Assembly (NCBI GenBank): GCA_004151065.3
Contig: NWUY0300059672.1
Location: forward strand, 2,555 to 17,599
Direction: 5' to 3'
Source: Larix sibirica
Lineage: Eukaryota; Streptophyta; Pinopsida; Pinales; Pinaceae
DNA length: 15,045 nt
Program-made: the position numbers and the translations under genes
The notes under the pieces: generated by a model
What the model was told of the DNA's origin: nothing
Seen by the model: only the letters and a program-made list of their open reading frames with translations
The model's database searches: none
In this document: one piece after another, positions 1 to 8,493 of the stretch
Layout of the letters: each line of letters begins with the position of its first letter
Numbering within the stretch: the stretch's first letter is position 1

Positions 1-420
1 GTATGGCTTGAATTAAATTAAGTCATAATTAATTTAAACTAGGCTACATAGAAGTAATAAACAAAACCGTGAGTTTTATCCTAGAACTGATTTTGTCAGA
101 ATAGTCTACCTAGGCTTCATGTTATGAATTGTATACAATAGTTGTTTCCCTCAATGACCACCTAAATTGTGAGGACGATGCAATGCCATGCATTTAACCT
201 TGGACATGGTGCTTTACCTCGCGATTCAAAATGACAAGATTGATGTAGCGATGTAGTAGTGCCTTCGTACCCTTCACCTTTTAGGAATTTGTCTCATTAT
301 TAGGTAAAGCTCGTTTCTGGGAAAATAAAGTAAAAAAATTCCACTCACTCTTGTAGGTTTAGGTATGTGTTTAATTGTGACCTTGCTAAAACCTAATCGA
401 TGTACCAATGACAATTTATG
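1..420. other. No recognisable gene; AT-rich sequence left of the gag relic
   Basis: No convincing coding stretch, RNA gene or LTR end was found on either strand. Because the segment directly precedes a gypsy gag relic on the same strand, it may hold leader or LTR sequence of that element. No tRNA-primer binding site of the usual plant type (TGGTATCAGAGC) was seen, and no TG...CA boundary could be justified. Confidence 0.4.
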
Positions 421-930
421 CCATGACACAGGATCAGTATGGTAAGGTCACAAGCAAGTTGAGGGCGAGGCTGGGTGACGATGTCTGAGCAGGATTCACT
501 ACCTTCATCACTGGATGCAGTTATCATTTTGCGCTCCCTTGAGGCAATAAACGAGATCCTTAGGGGACTTCCAAGGGTAACCATTACACTGGAAGTAGAA
601 GTGGAGGCCCTACTATTGAGGGAGGGAAACCTTGAAGTACCATTGAGCATAGTGGAGAGACCTCCTCATCAAGACATTACAAGGGAGCTTCAGAACATCA
701 AGCTTCCATAATTTTCTGGTGGTCATGAATGGGTATGAGTAGAGGCATGGTAAGAGGGGATGACCAGGTGTTTAGCATTTAAGGAGTACACCTACACCTC
801 CAAGTACAAAATATCGATATTTCAACTTAAATAAAGTTCCTTGAATTGGTGGGGAAACCAAGAGATGCAATTACACCTTACCCTAGACACTGTTCCACGG
901 GGATTGTTTGTGGATAACTTTAGAAGCAAT
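421..930 (+). pseudogene. Ty3/gypsy gag (capsid-like) relic
   Basis: The reading frame starting near 475 runs past several stops and keeps the layout of plant gypsy gag proteins. IKLP-FSG at about 697-720 matches the usual 'LPxFxG' entry to the capsid domain. It is followed by VEAW-EGMTRC (about 739-768), YTSKYKISIFQLK (about 793-828), the WW pair at 847-852 and QLHLTLDTV...LFVDNFRS (865-927). In this family the block is the retrotransposon gag domain, which forms the particle shell. Stops replace residues after LP, before VEAW, after VEAW and after QLK. Similarity fades at about 930, where LINE sequence in the opposite strand begins. No protease or RT follows, so this is an isolated fragment. 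An upstream ATG at 423 opens 21 codons in another frame and may be frameshifted N-terminal sequence. Confidence 0.75.
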
Positions 931-3674
931 TCTAAATCAACGAACCTAGAATGGAATCCTACATGTGAATGAGATTTGACTGAGAAATGTTGCTAGCATA
1001 TTTTGTTTTCCATATTTTTCCTGCAGTGCACCCGGATTGGTAATCCATCATCACCACCACTTGGCACATAATGCCTTGTTTTCAATTTATGGATCTCTGA
1101 TGCTTAGTCCTCCCAAGAGTTTTGGTTTACATTGCTTATCCCAAGAAACCAAATCCCATTTTCTTCCTTTTTCCTTTGGTCTTCCCCATAAGAAGGTTCT
1201 TTAGAGGGAACAAATTTCATTAAGTTTTTTTTGGGACAACAAATATAGAGAAGAGATAGGATCACATGTTATGAAGGACGAGATTGAGTAGAATGAGGCA
1301 GCTTGCAAGATTGAGGGATCTTAAACCCCAATTTGATATATTTTGTTCCAATTTAGCAAGAATATCCGACCAAGCTCTACGACCAGTGGTAGAGGATATG
1401 AGAGGGGCACCCAGATACCTCAAAGGGAGAGAGCTTCTCTTGAAGTGCAAAAACCTGACAATTTTGATCTTGAGAGGAATGGACATATTAAAAAAGAAGA
1501 GTTCTAACTTGCCATTATTTAGAGATCAGCTGGACTCTTCTAAAAAGGAAATGAGTGGTGATTTGAGACATCTCGCTTCAGACATAGAGGAAACAACAAG
1601 GAGAAGAGTGTTGTCCACAAATTGAAGGTGAGAGGCCGCACAATTATTTTTAGCAAGATGCAAGCTTGAGAGAAGGTTATTTAGGACATCCACGTTAAGA
1701 GTTCTACCCAGACCTTCGACCATGAGGATAAAGAGAAAAGGAGATAGAGGGTCACCTTATCTAATAGTAAGGGAAGGGGAGAAGGTTAGAGAAGGGGAAC
1801 CATTCACGAGGGTGGAGAAGAAAGCAGAATAGGTTAGGGCCATAATCCATTGCACCCACATGGGAGAAAAACCGAAGGCCAGAAGAATGTCTTTCATGAA
1901 ACCCCATGAAATTTTGTTAAAGGATTTGGAGAGATCCAACTTGATGAGCATGCCTGATTTTCTTGTGGTCTTGAGGGTGTGAATGGTTTCATGAGAAATA
2001 ATGATACCATCCACAATTTGTTGTTATTCAACATATCCATATTGTTCCTTAGAGATTAAGAGCATCAAGATGGGATTGAGGTAGTTGGAAATGACCTTGG
2101 TAATAACTTTGTATATGACATTGCATAAAGAGATGGGACAAAACTTACTTGGATGCTTTGGATTGTCTTCCTTGCGGATGGTAGGAAGGACACCCAAGCA
2201 TGAGCAAGATTCTTTCACATCCTCCCATACATCTTTCTGCACAATTTTCTAACAGTGATGGTAAAAGTTGGTAGTCAAACAACTAGTCACACGATCCTTC
2301 CCAGTTGGCATTGATTTCTTCTTCAACTTCTTATATATTGAATTGCCTCGTGAGGCTTTTATTATGATCCTTCGAGACCAAAAAAGGAATACTATGGAGA
2401 ATTTTTCCATGGCTTGATTGCGATTAACATTATCCTTAGAAGGAAGATGGTGGTAGAAAGTGACAAGCTCCTTTGCAATATCCTCATGTTTTTGCTTCTT
2501 TGTTCCTTGATCATATTGGAGGAAGGAAATGCGGTTGTGAGCTCTTCGTTGGATCATAGAATCATGATATAATTTCAAATTCCTCCCCCCTCTTCCAGCC
2601 ATTTGACCCTAGATTTTTGACACTAGAGAGTTTCCTCTATTGCATATTATTTCCTGATGGCATCTTGGAGATGTCATTCTTTTTGGAAAATTTCGGCAGT
2701 GAATCCTCTCAAAATGATTTCTTGCTAAAGATTGGACATTTCTTCTTCAAGATGTTTCCGAGCTTCAAAAATATTACCAAATACCTCTTTATTCCATTTT
2801 TTATTTTTCCCTTCATGAACTTGAGTCTTTGTTGGAGCTGATACAATTTGGAGCTTCGGAAGGATGGAGCCTCATTCCACCATTGAATAAGAGTTTCCAT
2901 AAAGTATGGGTGATCAAGCCCAAATTTCTCAAACATGAAGGGCCTATTGTAGGGACTAGAAGAGGCTTCAATTTCAATACTAGTAGGCTAAAGATCTGAA
3001 CCAACTCTTAGCACAACGATGGAGTCTAGAGTTACTCTCAATCAGAGTAAGGTTGAAGAGATCAAGAATTTCTCGATCTTTGTGGTGATTTCATTCACAC
3101 TACCTCTTCTATTATTCCAAGTGTGACAACCATTTTTGGGAATTATGTCAACCAAGTCTAGGGAGGTGATGAGAGGGCCAAAAGGTTTACTAGCAACATC
3201 CAACCAGGGAAAACCTCCTTTTTTTTCTAGAGGGTAGGAAATCATGTTAAAGTCCCCACCAAGGATTCAAGATTGTCCTTGGGAAAGATATTGGATATGA
3301 GATAGGGAAGCGAAGAAGCTATTTTTGGAAGCAGGGGTGGAAGGGCCATAGTTTTTGGTAATGGTAGTAGAGAATCCTAAGGCAAGAAAAAAGAAAGAAG
3401 CAGACAAAGTGCGGAAGGTGGAGAAAAAATTGGAAAGCTAGACGAGCAAGGGGTTCCACAGAATAGTGATCCCACTGGTAGATCCATTGGAATCCAAGGC
3501 CATAGTCTAGCATCCTTTCTAACAAAATTTGGAGAAAGAACCAAGATCCATAGCAAAGCATTTAATTTCTTGGAGTAAAAAAATCATAGGAGATTCCCGA
3601 CTTATCTTAGATCGAAGATTACATTTTTTACTCTTCCTACCTAAAACTCCAATATTCTAAGATAAAACCTTTAT
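930..3674 (-). pseudogene. LINE ORF2: AP-type endonuclease and reverse transcriptase, broken and 3'-truncated
   Basis: The product of an intact copy would nick the target and reverse-transcribe the LINE RNA. The endonuclease starts near 3674 with IKVLS-NIGVLG, where the expected Trp is a stop. It keeps LLQE (about 3570) and GGDFNMIS (near 3250), but the terminal SDH motif is SDL at 2999-2991, so the catalytic His is lost. A linker with WWNEAP and QRLKFMK lies at about 2890-2790. The RT follows: QRRAHNRI (near 2540), KEDNPKHPSKFCPISLCNV (about 2180-2120), KLDLSK (near 1940), MVEGLGR (1723) and QFVDN at 1624-1610, where the second Asp of the usual FxDD box is Asn. Downstream thumb-region motifs include SLPLRYLGAPLI, FLWGRPKEKG and KIWKTKYASNIS (1018 leftward). 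The frame shifts several times, and homology stops after GSLI-N at about 929. Confidence 0.9.
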
Positions 3675-3937
3675 TGAAAAACTATTGGAAGGAGGAGAGG
3701 GACTGAATCCATTTTGAGATGGATCTCTGATCACTTGAAGTTGGTAGATTCTCTCCCAATTCGGAAAGCCGTTGTTGATTGGTATTTTTACCTCTTTTTT
3801 ATTCTTTTTTTTCGCTTGCTAGTCCTAAGGGTGATTGAGAGCTTTGAATTCCAAACGATTTTACCTAGGGACCACCACCATCAAGGGATTTTCTGATGAT
3901 GACTATTTGCTTGGATGAAATGGCTTGAAGATCTCCC

Positions 3938-5145
3938 TTAGCTAGATTCGATGATTTTTTGGAATTCTTGATAATCTATTTCTACTTCTACTTCCTCTTT
4001 AGCGGTCTCTAGAGTATCTTCATCTTCCATTGCGTGATCCTCTGCTAGATCCATCTTTCTGCACTTGACATGATGAGAGTCTGGGCCATTTGAATAGGGA
4101 AGGTTGGTGTTGTTCTAGGTTTAGGATTTCATTGATTTCCATTTTGGTGTCCTCCAGGGCTACAAATTTGTTGATCTCTGTAGACTTATCATGTTTTTTT
4201 TATGTCGATTTAGAGGATCCTTTGGATCTTCTGATGATCATAGTGAAACCGTCTTGTTGAGCTTGTGATTGCTCATTCGAAGCTTTGGCTGCTAGGACTT
4301 GTGGAAAATCTCTAAAGAGATGCCCATATTAATGGCAATTTTTGCATATGAAAAGGATATGCTCATAGTCAAGAGTCTGAATCCATTCTTAATCTTGCAA
4401 GTTGAGGTAGATAGCTTTCACCGGAAGCTTTGAGATAATCATACTAACAAAGACTCAGGCAAAGGATGTGTCTCTTCCTCTCTTCGTTACATCAAAGCTT
4501 TTAATGAATTTCACTAGCTTATTTGGGTTTCTTCCTCCCACTAGGGCAAGGAGTAGAGTCAAACCCAAACATGGACTTATGAGAGGTCTTCACATCCCGA
4601 ACTAAAATTGTTTTTCCATTCATGCATGAAGAACCCAAGATTGTTAAAGAAATAGGGTCCTTCTCCACAACCCTATCTCAATCTTTCAAATTTGAAAAGA
4701 TGGCCATAAAAAACCCTTTGGATCCCAATTTGAGCTCGATCTCACCCCTTAGCCTCCATTTGTGAGTGATCCATCCGTGCAAGGCGCGTTCATTTTGCCA
4801 AAATCCCATAAATTTACATATTACAGTGTGGTTTTTCATATTATGGCGATAGGAGCCAAGCCTAGTCGAGGTGACTTCCAAACAAGGAATATCCTTGGTT
4901 TTTGGGAGACAACCTTTGAATGTTTTCATCGAAGCTCGATTCAGCGAACTGGGTTTCTCAGTACCTGGGGCATGGGCTGGCTTCCCCGGCATGGAGGGAG
5001 GAGATCCTTTTTCTAATGACTTCCTAGAGGAAGTAATGGACGAAGATTGCTTTGAAGTTGAAGACGAAAGGAGTGTATTACAATAGGACGTAGTGCCGCT
5101 CCCGCTTGGGAGCTACGCCATTGATGTAAGAGAAGAGCAGGGCAT
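3938..5145 (-). pseudogene. LINE ORF1: DUF4283-like domain plus CCHC zinc knuckle, broken
   Basis: In plant L1 elements ORF1 encodes the nucleic-acid-binding protein of the ribonucleoprotein particle. Candidate starts are ATGs at 5145 and 5121, with a TAG soon after in the same frame. The stretch 5112-4678 is largely open and holds a Ser/Thr-rich N-terminus followed by the DUF4283-like block (motifs CKFMGFW, ALHGWI, GEIELKLGSKGFF). After a frameshift, family motifs VWV-LYSLP, VTKRGRDTSFA and IQTLDYEHI appear down to about 4350. The zinc knuckle at 4346-4305 reads C-x2-C-x4-H-x4-F: the last cysteine is now Phe and a stop sits inside the motif. A Lys-rich stretch and an acidic tail follow, ending at a TAA at 3938-3940. 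The end is uncertain; similarity may continue to about 3700. Confidence 0.8.
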
Positions 5146-5261
5146 AGAACAAAGCTAGGGTTTTTCTCAAACAGCTCCACTTCATAAAAATAAGAATTAG
5201 AGTTTTTTTAATTTGGTATTCACCCAATTCAGATTTTAAATTCTATGATTATATTAATAGT

Positions 5262-5650
5262 GATTTTTTGGGTTAAAAGTGCAGCATAGACACCAAAGAA
5301 GCAAACAATAGTGACAATTTCATGAGCTAAAGTCGAGTATGTTGTAGCAACGCCAACAATATGTCAACTCTTTGGACGTGAAGAGTATTGTTCATGTGGT
5401 ACATGAACAACAAGAACCCACTCATATTTTATGGAACAATAAATCAACCATAGCACGGTCAAATAATCATATATTTCACAAGAAGTGTAAGCAAGTATAT
5501 GCTAGATATCATTTTATCAAAGAACTTGTAAATAATAATGAAATATATCTAAAGTTTTCTCTATTTGAAAACCAGTTAGCGTATGTTCTTACTACAAGTT
5601 TTCTTGATTCTCAAAGATAGAAATTGGGTATTTGTAATGCTGTAAAGTAA
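5262..5650 (+). pseudogene. Ty1/copia polyprotein fragment: RNase H C-terminal end
   Basis: The translation matches the last part of copia pol. TPKKQTIVTIS-AKVEYVVAT (about 5291-5353) is the usual 'SKKQ..V..SSAEAEY.A' segment of RNase H. After a frameshift come HEQQEPTHIL-NNKSTIA, HIFHKK, ARYHFIKELVNNNEI, and the terminal NQLAYVLTTSFL (5372-5620). A TAG at 5618-5620 is followed by KLGICNAVK, the normal end of such polyproteins, closing with TAA at 5648-5650. In the family, RNase H degrades the RNA template during reverse transcription. The fragment begins about 60 bases beyond the estimated LINE 5' end and is followed within about 50 bases by the phytosulfokine-related duplication. No LTR or polypurine tract could be defined after it. 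Confidence 0.85.
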
Positions 5651-5689
5651 AGCAGTTTTCTGTGTCTTGTGCTCCTCAAGTCTCCTCTG

Positions 5690-6100
5690 CACCATTAATT
5701 GTTAAAATACCCATAGACCGTTGTGGTTTTTTGTGGGATGTAATATGTATAACGTGCAGCTTAACCGAGCCCATTCAAACAGTATTCTTACACCATATTC
5801 TATTCGTACTACTCTTCACCATATGTTTGATTCTGCGCTTGAACTTCGCCTGTAATACTCACCACCGATGAAAACAAAGTCAAGGCGATGAAACTCAAAA
5901 ATGAAAGAAATTAACGGAATTACCTAATGTTTGGAAGCATATTAACTTCTCCGGAGTTGGCTGACAGTCAATTCATCTTTGGTAAACAGCTCGAGTATCC
6001 TATGGAATTTCTTCGACAGCCAAGATAGATACGAAAAATGAATGACGTACTGTACGTTAAATTCCTTTGCCCAATAATTTTACTACCATATCTTATGATA
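5690..6100 (-). repeat. Tandem duplication, copy A (left, decayed)
   Basis: This stretch aligns in the same orientation with 6310-6730, shifted by about 622-634 bases. Matching pieces include TTAAAATA plus the region of the stop codon (5702-5720 and 6325-6340), TTGTGGTTTT, GATGTAAT, GTGCAGCT, ATTCAAACA, GACAAAGTCAAG or ACAAAGTCAAG, GATGAAAC.CAAAAATG, GGCTGA, ATTCATCTTT and the intron 1 segment around 6050-6090. The match covers exon 3, intron 2, exon 2 and part of intron 1 of the phytosulfokine gene. No counterpart of exon 1 was found at 6100-6330. Confidence 0.85.
5712..6018 (-). pseudogene. Decayed partial copy of the phytosulfokine precursor gene
   Basis: The exon 2-like part (6018-5955) keeps the bases for a KDE-T-S-like stretch seen in the intact gene (AAAGATGAATT and TCAGCC are shared), but one base is missing and the GT donor is lost. 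The exon 3-like part starts after TTACAG at 5849. It keeps CTGTTTGAATGGG, equivalent to the ECLN region, then has a TAA stop, then GCTGCACG. Where the intact gene reads YIYTQ, this copy reads tyrosine, isoleucine, proline, glutamine (TACATCCCACAA near 5740-5729), so the hormone sequence is destroyed. The Glu/Asp-rich linker is also gone and a further in-frame TGA is present. With no first exon, no signal peptide and no intact hormone, it cannot make phytosulfokine. Confidence 0.8.
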
Positions 6101-6309
6101 TTATACTCCTGCCTGATACAATGATACAATGACACCGGAAACAAGCTACCAAAGTGCGAAGCACCACATATATTATAATTTTACAAGCCAACAGTAAAAT
6201 CGCCGACTCAACTATAGTTTCAAATCTCTAATCTGCATGTAGGCAGATTCCTATAACTGTAAAACTAGTTGTATATAACACGATAAAGATAGATATACAA
6301 AGTATATAT

Positions 6310-6730
6310 CCGGAGAATAATGGATTAAAATATCTATGGCTTGTGGTTTTGTGTGTAGATGTAATCAGTATGTGCAGCTAAACTTCGCCGATTCAAACAC
6401 TCGTCTTCATCCTCGTTCTTCTGGCACTTCTCTTCGTCTTCTATTCGTTGCGCCTCTTCTTCTGTATGATCAAACTGTAATACCCGCCATTGATAAAGAC
6501 AAAGTCAAGACGATGAAACCCAAAAATGGAAACAAAAGAAAATGAAACAGCAGATATTTAAATTTTTCAAAAGTATACAAACTCTTACAGCTCGGCTGAT
6601 TGTGAATTCATCTTTCATAAACGACTCCGAGATTCCTAAGGAATTTCCACCACTGCCTGTGTACGGATAAAAGATACAATAGTTGACGTTAACTCGCTTT
6701 TTCTAATATTTTTATTACAAATTTTATCAT
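6310..6730 (-). repeat. Tandem duplication, copy B (right, contains intact gene exons 2-3)
   Basis: Partner of the copy at 5690-6100. It contains exon 2, intron 2, exon 3 and part of intron 1 of the intact phytosulfokine gene. The two copies lie head to tail with about 200 bases of unrelated AT-rich sequence between them (6100-6310). Divergence is high enough that many small insertions and deletions separate them, so the duplication is old. Confidence 0.85.
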
Positions 6731-6958
6731 GCTAACTATATCGACTTATTACTAAGATATAGCAAAATCCACGCCTCTAATTTGGACATAATTGAGCCCA
6801 GATTGTGTTTATATATAAAGATATAAAGCAATATTACCTGAACCTCTTTCAAGGGGACGAATTGCAATCACAGATGCCACAAGCAGGATGGCAAATATCA
6901 TGGAAAGCCAGAATTTTGCAGGCTGTCCATGAATTGAACTTTCGCAACTTTTCACCAT
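6334..6958 (-). CDS. PSK: Phytosulfokine precursor (peptide hormone), three exons
   Basis: Exons are 6958-6838, 6656-6589 and 6474-6334. Introns of 181 and 114 bases both have GT-AG ends (GTAATATT...ACACAG and GTAAGAGT...TTACAG), and the frame is kept across both, giving 109 residues, within the size range of the family. ATG 6958 is the first in frame after a TAG. Residues 17-32 ([16 protein letters not shown]) form a signal peptide core, so the protein enters the secretory pathway. Exon 3 encodes a Glu/Asp-rich linker, two cysteines (KCQ...ECL), RRSLAAHTD and then YIYTQ (6363-6349), followed by NHKP and TAG. YIYTQ preceded by Asp is the exact phytosulfokine pentapeptide. In known plants a Golgi tyrosylprotein sulfotransferase sulfates both Tyr residues and subtilases release the peptide, which is sensed by leucine-rich-repeat receptor kinases and promotes cell growth. 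A decayed copy lies just downstream. The short exon 2 is the least certain part. Confidence 0.93.
6349..6363 (-). other. Mature phytosulfokine pentapeptide YIYTQ
   Basis: The codons TAC ATC TAC ACA CAA are preceded by GAT (Asp), which in known precursors helps direct sulfation of the first tyrosine. The peptide lies five residues from the C-terminus of the precursor's tail NHKP, as is usual in this family. Confidence 0.95.
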
Positions 6959-7062
6959 TTCTTCGAGGCGCCCGAAGATCTAGATTTAACCGTTCAACTT
7001 GACTGCTAGGTTGGTTCAGTATGGAGCGATTGTATGGCAACTAAGTGACCACACATGTACAA

Positions 7063-7069
7063 TTATATA
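7063..7069 (-). promoter_or_regulatory. Probable TATA box of the phytosulfokine gene
   Basis: The minus strand reads CTATATAATT at 7070-7061. It sits about 105 bases upstream of the start codon at 6958, so a transcription start about 30 bases downstream (near 7030-7035) would leave a 5' leader of roughly 75 bases. This fits a plant core promoter. The start site itself is inferred. Confidence 0.6.
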
Positions 7070-7214
7070 GAACCAAAGAATTAATAAAGATATGTAAGAA
7101 GTCAAAAACATCGGCATCGATACGTATTTCTTTTAGGATCTAGAAGCGTGAGCTGGGGAAGCCAATAAGATTTTTAATGGAAATGGTCCCTCCATTAAAG
7201 CTTCTAGCTATTAT

Positions 7215-7220
7215 TTGACC
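7215..7220 (+). promoter_or_regulatory. W-box-like TTGACC upstream of phytosulfokine gene
   Basis: TTGACC on the plus strand is the core bound by plant WRKY factors. It lies about 150 bases upstream of the TATA box. A six-base match arises often by chance, so function is only suggested by its position. Confidence 0.3.
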
Positions 7221-7322
7221 AAAGGCACCGCTTCAAAAACTGCGCGTTTAACTACTTTCGAATTTGCAAATCTTATCGTTGATAGTTGCACTTCCGAAGC
7301 TTCTGTTTCTTTTGAGAATCTT

Positions 7323-7328
7323 CACGTG
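7323..7328. promoter_or_regulatory. G-box CACGTG (with ABRE-like ACGTGTC)
   Basis: CACGTGTC at 7323-7330 contains the palindromic G-box bound by bZIP and bHLH factors, and the overlapping ACGTGTC is the core of abscisic-acid response elements. It lies about 255 bases upstream of the predicted TATA box and 23 bases from a TGACGTCA palindrome. Confidence 0.45.
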
Positions 7329-7350
7329 TCGGCCGACTTTGCAATTATTT

Positions 7351-7358
7351 TGACGTCA
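7351..7358. promoter_or_regulatory. TGACGTCA palindrome (TGA/bZIP-type element)
   Basis: TGACGTCA is a full eight-base palindrome bound by TGA-type and related bZIP factors. Its spacing of about two helical turns from the G-box makes the pair more likely to be functional than either alone. Confidence 0.45.
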
Positions 7359-7642
7359 GCAAGCTCATCATCCTGTGTTTTTACAGGATTGTTACCGAAA
7401 CATTGTTCTGTTCTGTTCTCGATTACAACTCCCACCCACTGAAACAGTTAAATAGAGGGTCTTGTTTATGAAACAGTGAATGGGGATCCTATCAAGGCTC
7501 GCTTGTGTAAAATACTTTGAATTAAAAACATATCTCATTGTTCATCCAGTTTAACAACTCGTTTGGACTTAATTGAATAATCATTTGATTTTTAAATCTC
7601 TATCGATGGTGAAATTCATTATGAGGTACAATCGATACGATT

Positions 7643-8479
7643 TGTTGGGTCATAATAATAAAAAGCTATCATAGATCTATCTTAGAATCACAGTTTCCAA
7701 AGAACAAACTAAGACAAAACGTATCTGCAACTTTCATTGAAATTTTTATTTTCTTATTGATTATAAATAGGAAGTTAAAATGTATATTTATAGTGCTCAT
7801 GACCTTCCTCTTCAAAATGGTTACATGTTTAGAGTGGACAAATCCTCACAAAACCTTGCAACAGAATATTCTCAAAGGAAGTGCTTCATTATTTCCATTT
7901 TGAGGTTAAAAAGGTCAAGCCCATCCCAGAAACATCTTGCACCAGCCTTGTCTTGGTAGAAAGACCATAGTAACACACTAGCACACTAACATCTAGAGTT
8001 TGTGGTTAACCTAAATCTACTTATCCAACATATCTTTGCGTTAAGGTTGAGTATGAAGAAAAAAGCACAAAATCCAAGAATCATACTAGGCTAAGGGATG
8101 CCAATTGAAACCTCCACTCCCAATTATGCCATTGAGCCTCAGAACAAAACCATGCCATTGAGCCTAGGAACAAAACCATGTTGTGAATTTCCTCTTTGGA
8201 GTTGTGCTAGTATGACAAGCTTGGAGGATGAAACCATGAGTAGTGTTACAAGAAATCTCTTCATGAAACCTCATCAACAAAATCATGCATAATAATATTT
8301 AATCTATAAAAATGAAGTAAAATGAGCATTACTTAACCACTAAAGCATGAATAAGCACAACATGGCAATTTACAAGAGATTGTGGTAAATGGAATGATAA
8401 ATGAGTAGTGAGATGAAGTAAAAGGAATGAAATGGATGTCTTTAAGTGACACAAATGGTAACAAATCAGTGACCCAACA
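7643..8479 (-). mobile_element. LTR of a first gypsy-type retrotransposon (837 bases)
   Basis: On the plus strand the stretch begins TGTTGGGTCA (7643-7652) and ends TGACCCAACA (8470-8479), a perfect 10-base inverted terminal repeat with the canonical TG...CA ends. Immediately outside the right end is TCTCCCCCAAACTG, a polypurine tract when read on the minus strand. This makes the segment the 3' LTR of a minus-strand element. A TATAAATATA box on the minus strand at 7792-7783 fits the LTR promoter. The flanking five bases on the left are CGATT; the matching duplicate would lie at the other end of the element, which was not found here. Confidence 0.85.
8127..8176 (+). repeat. 25-base tandem repeat, two copies, inside the first LTR
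   Basis: ATGCCATTGAGCCT followed by AGAACAAAACC or GGAACAAAACC occurs twice in a row with a 25-base period, starting at 8127 and 8152, with few differences. A further AAACCATG follows. It looks like a local slippage duplication within the LTR. Confidence 0.75.
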
Positions 8480-8493
8480 TCTCCCCCAAACTG
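8480..8493 (-). other. Polypurine tract of the first LTR element
   Basis: Read on the minus strand the sequence is CAGTTTGGGGGAGA, directly abutting the TG start of the LTR at 8479. In LTR retrotransposons this RNase H-resistant purine run primes plus-strand DNA synthesis. Confidence 0.8.

Larger units (their letters stand above)
930..5200 (-). mobile_element. L1-type LINE retrotransposon, degenerate, missing its 3' end
   Basis: Read leftward, the element carries a short leader with CCCTAG near 5155-5160, then ORF1 (5145 to about 3938), then ORF2 from about 3674 to the break at about 930. This is the order of plant L1 elements. Both ORFs are full of stops and small frameshifts, many of them changes of Trp, Arg or Gln codons to stops. 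The 3' part of ORF2 after the GSLI-N motif (937-929), the 3' untranslated region and the poly(A) tail are absent. No target-site duplication can be tested because that end is missing. The 5' limit near 5200 is estimated from where LINE-like sequence stops and from the copia fragment starting at about 5262. Confidence 0.88.
7000..7642 (-). promoter_or_regulatory. Upstream region of the phytosulfokine gene
   Basis: This stretch lies between the start of the gene and the left end of an LTR at 7643. It holds the TATA box, W-box, G-box and TGACGTCA element listed separately and no convincing coding sequence. The 75-codon plus-strand frame at 7215-7442 runs through these elements and matches nothing I recognise. 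The LTR to the right marks the outer limit of uninterrupted host sequence, about 690 bases from the start codon. Confidence 0.55.

Noticed and set aside
1284-1625. Plus-strand 113-codon open frame
   Set aside because: It lies antisense to the LINE reverse transcriptase, whose conserved motifs are clear on the other strand; it is a shadow frame.
4762-5086. Plus-strand open frames over LINE ORF1
   Set aside because: The minus-strand DUF4283-like protein explains the conservation; the plus-strand products have no recognisable motif.
6805-7002. Plus-strand 65-codon frame and a minus-strand 63-codon frame over the first phytosulfokine exon
   Set aside because: The real exon uses a third frame starting at 6958 on the minus strand, giving a signal peptide and a good splice donor; the two longer frames are chance.
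7215-7442. 75-codon plus-strand frame upstream of the phytosulfokine gene
   Set aside because: It has no ATG at its start, no recognised motif, and overlaps likely promoter elements.
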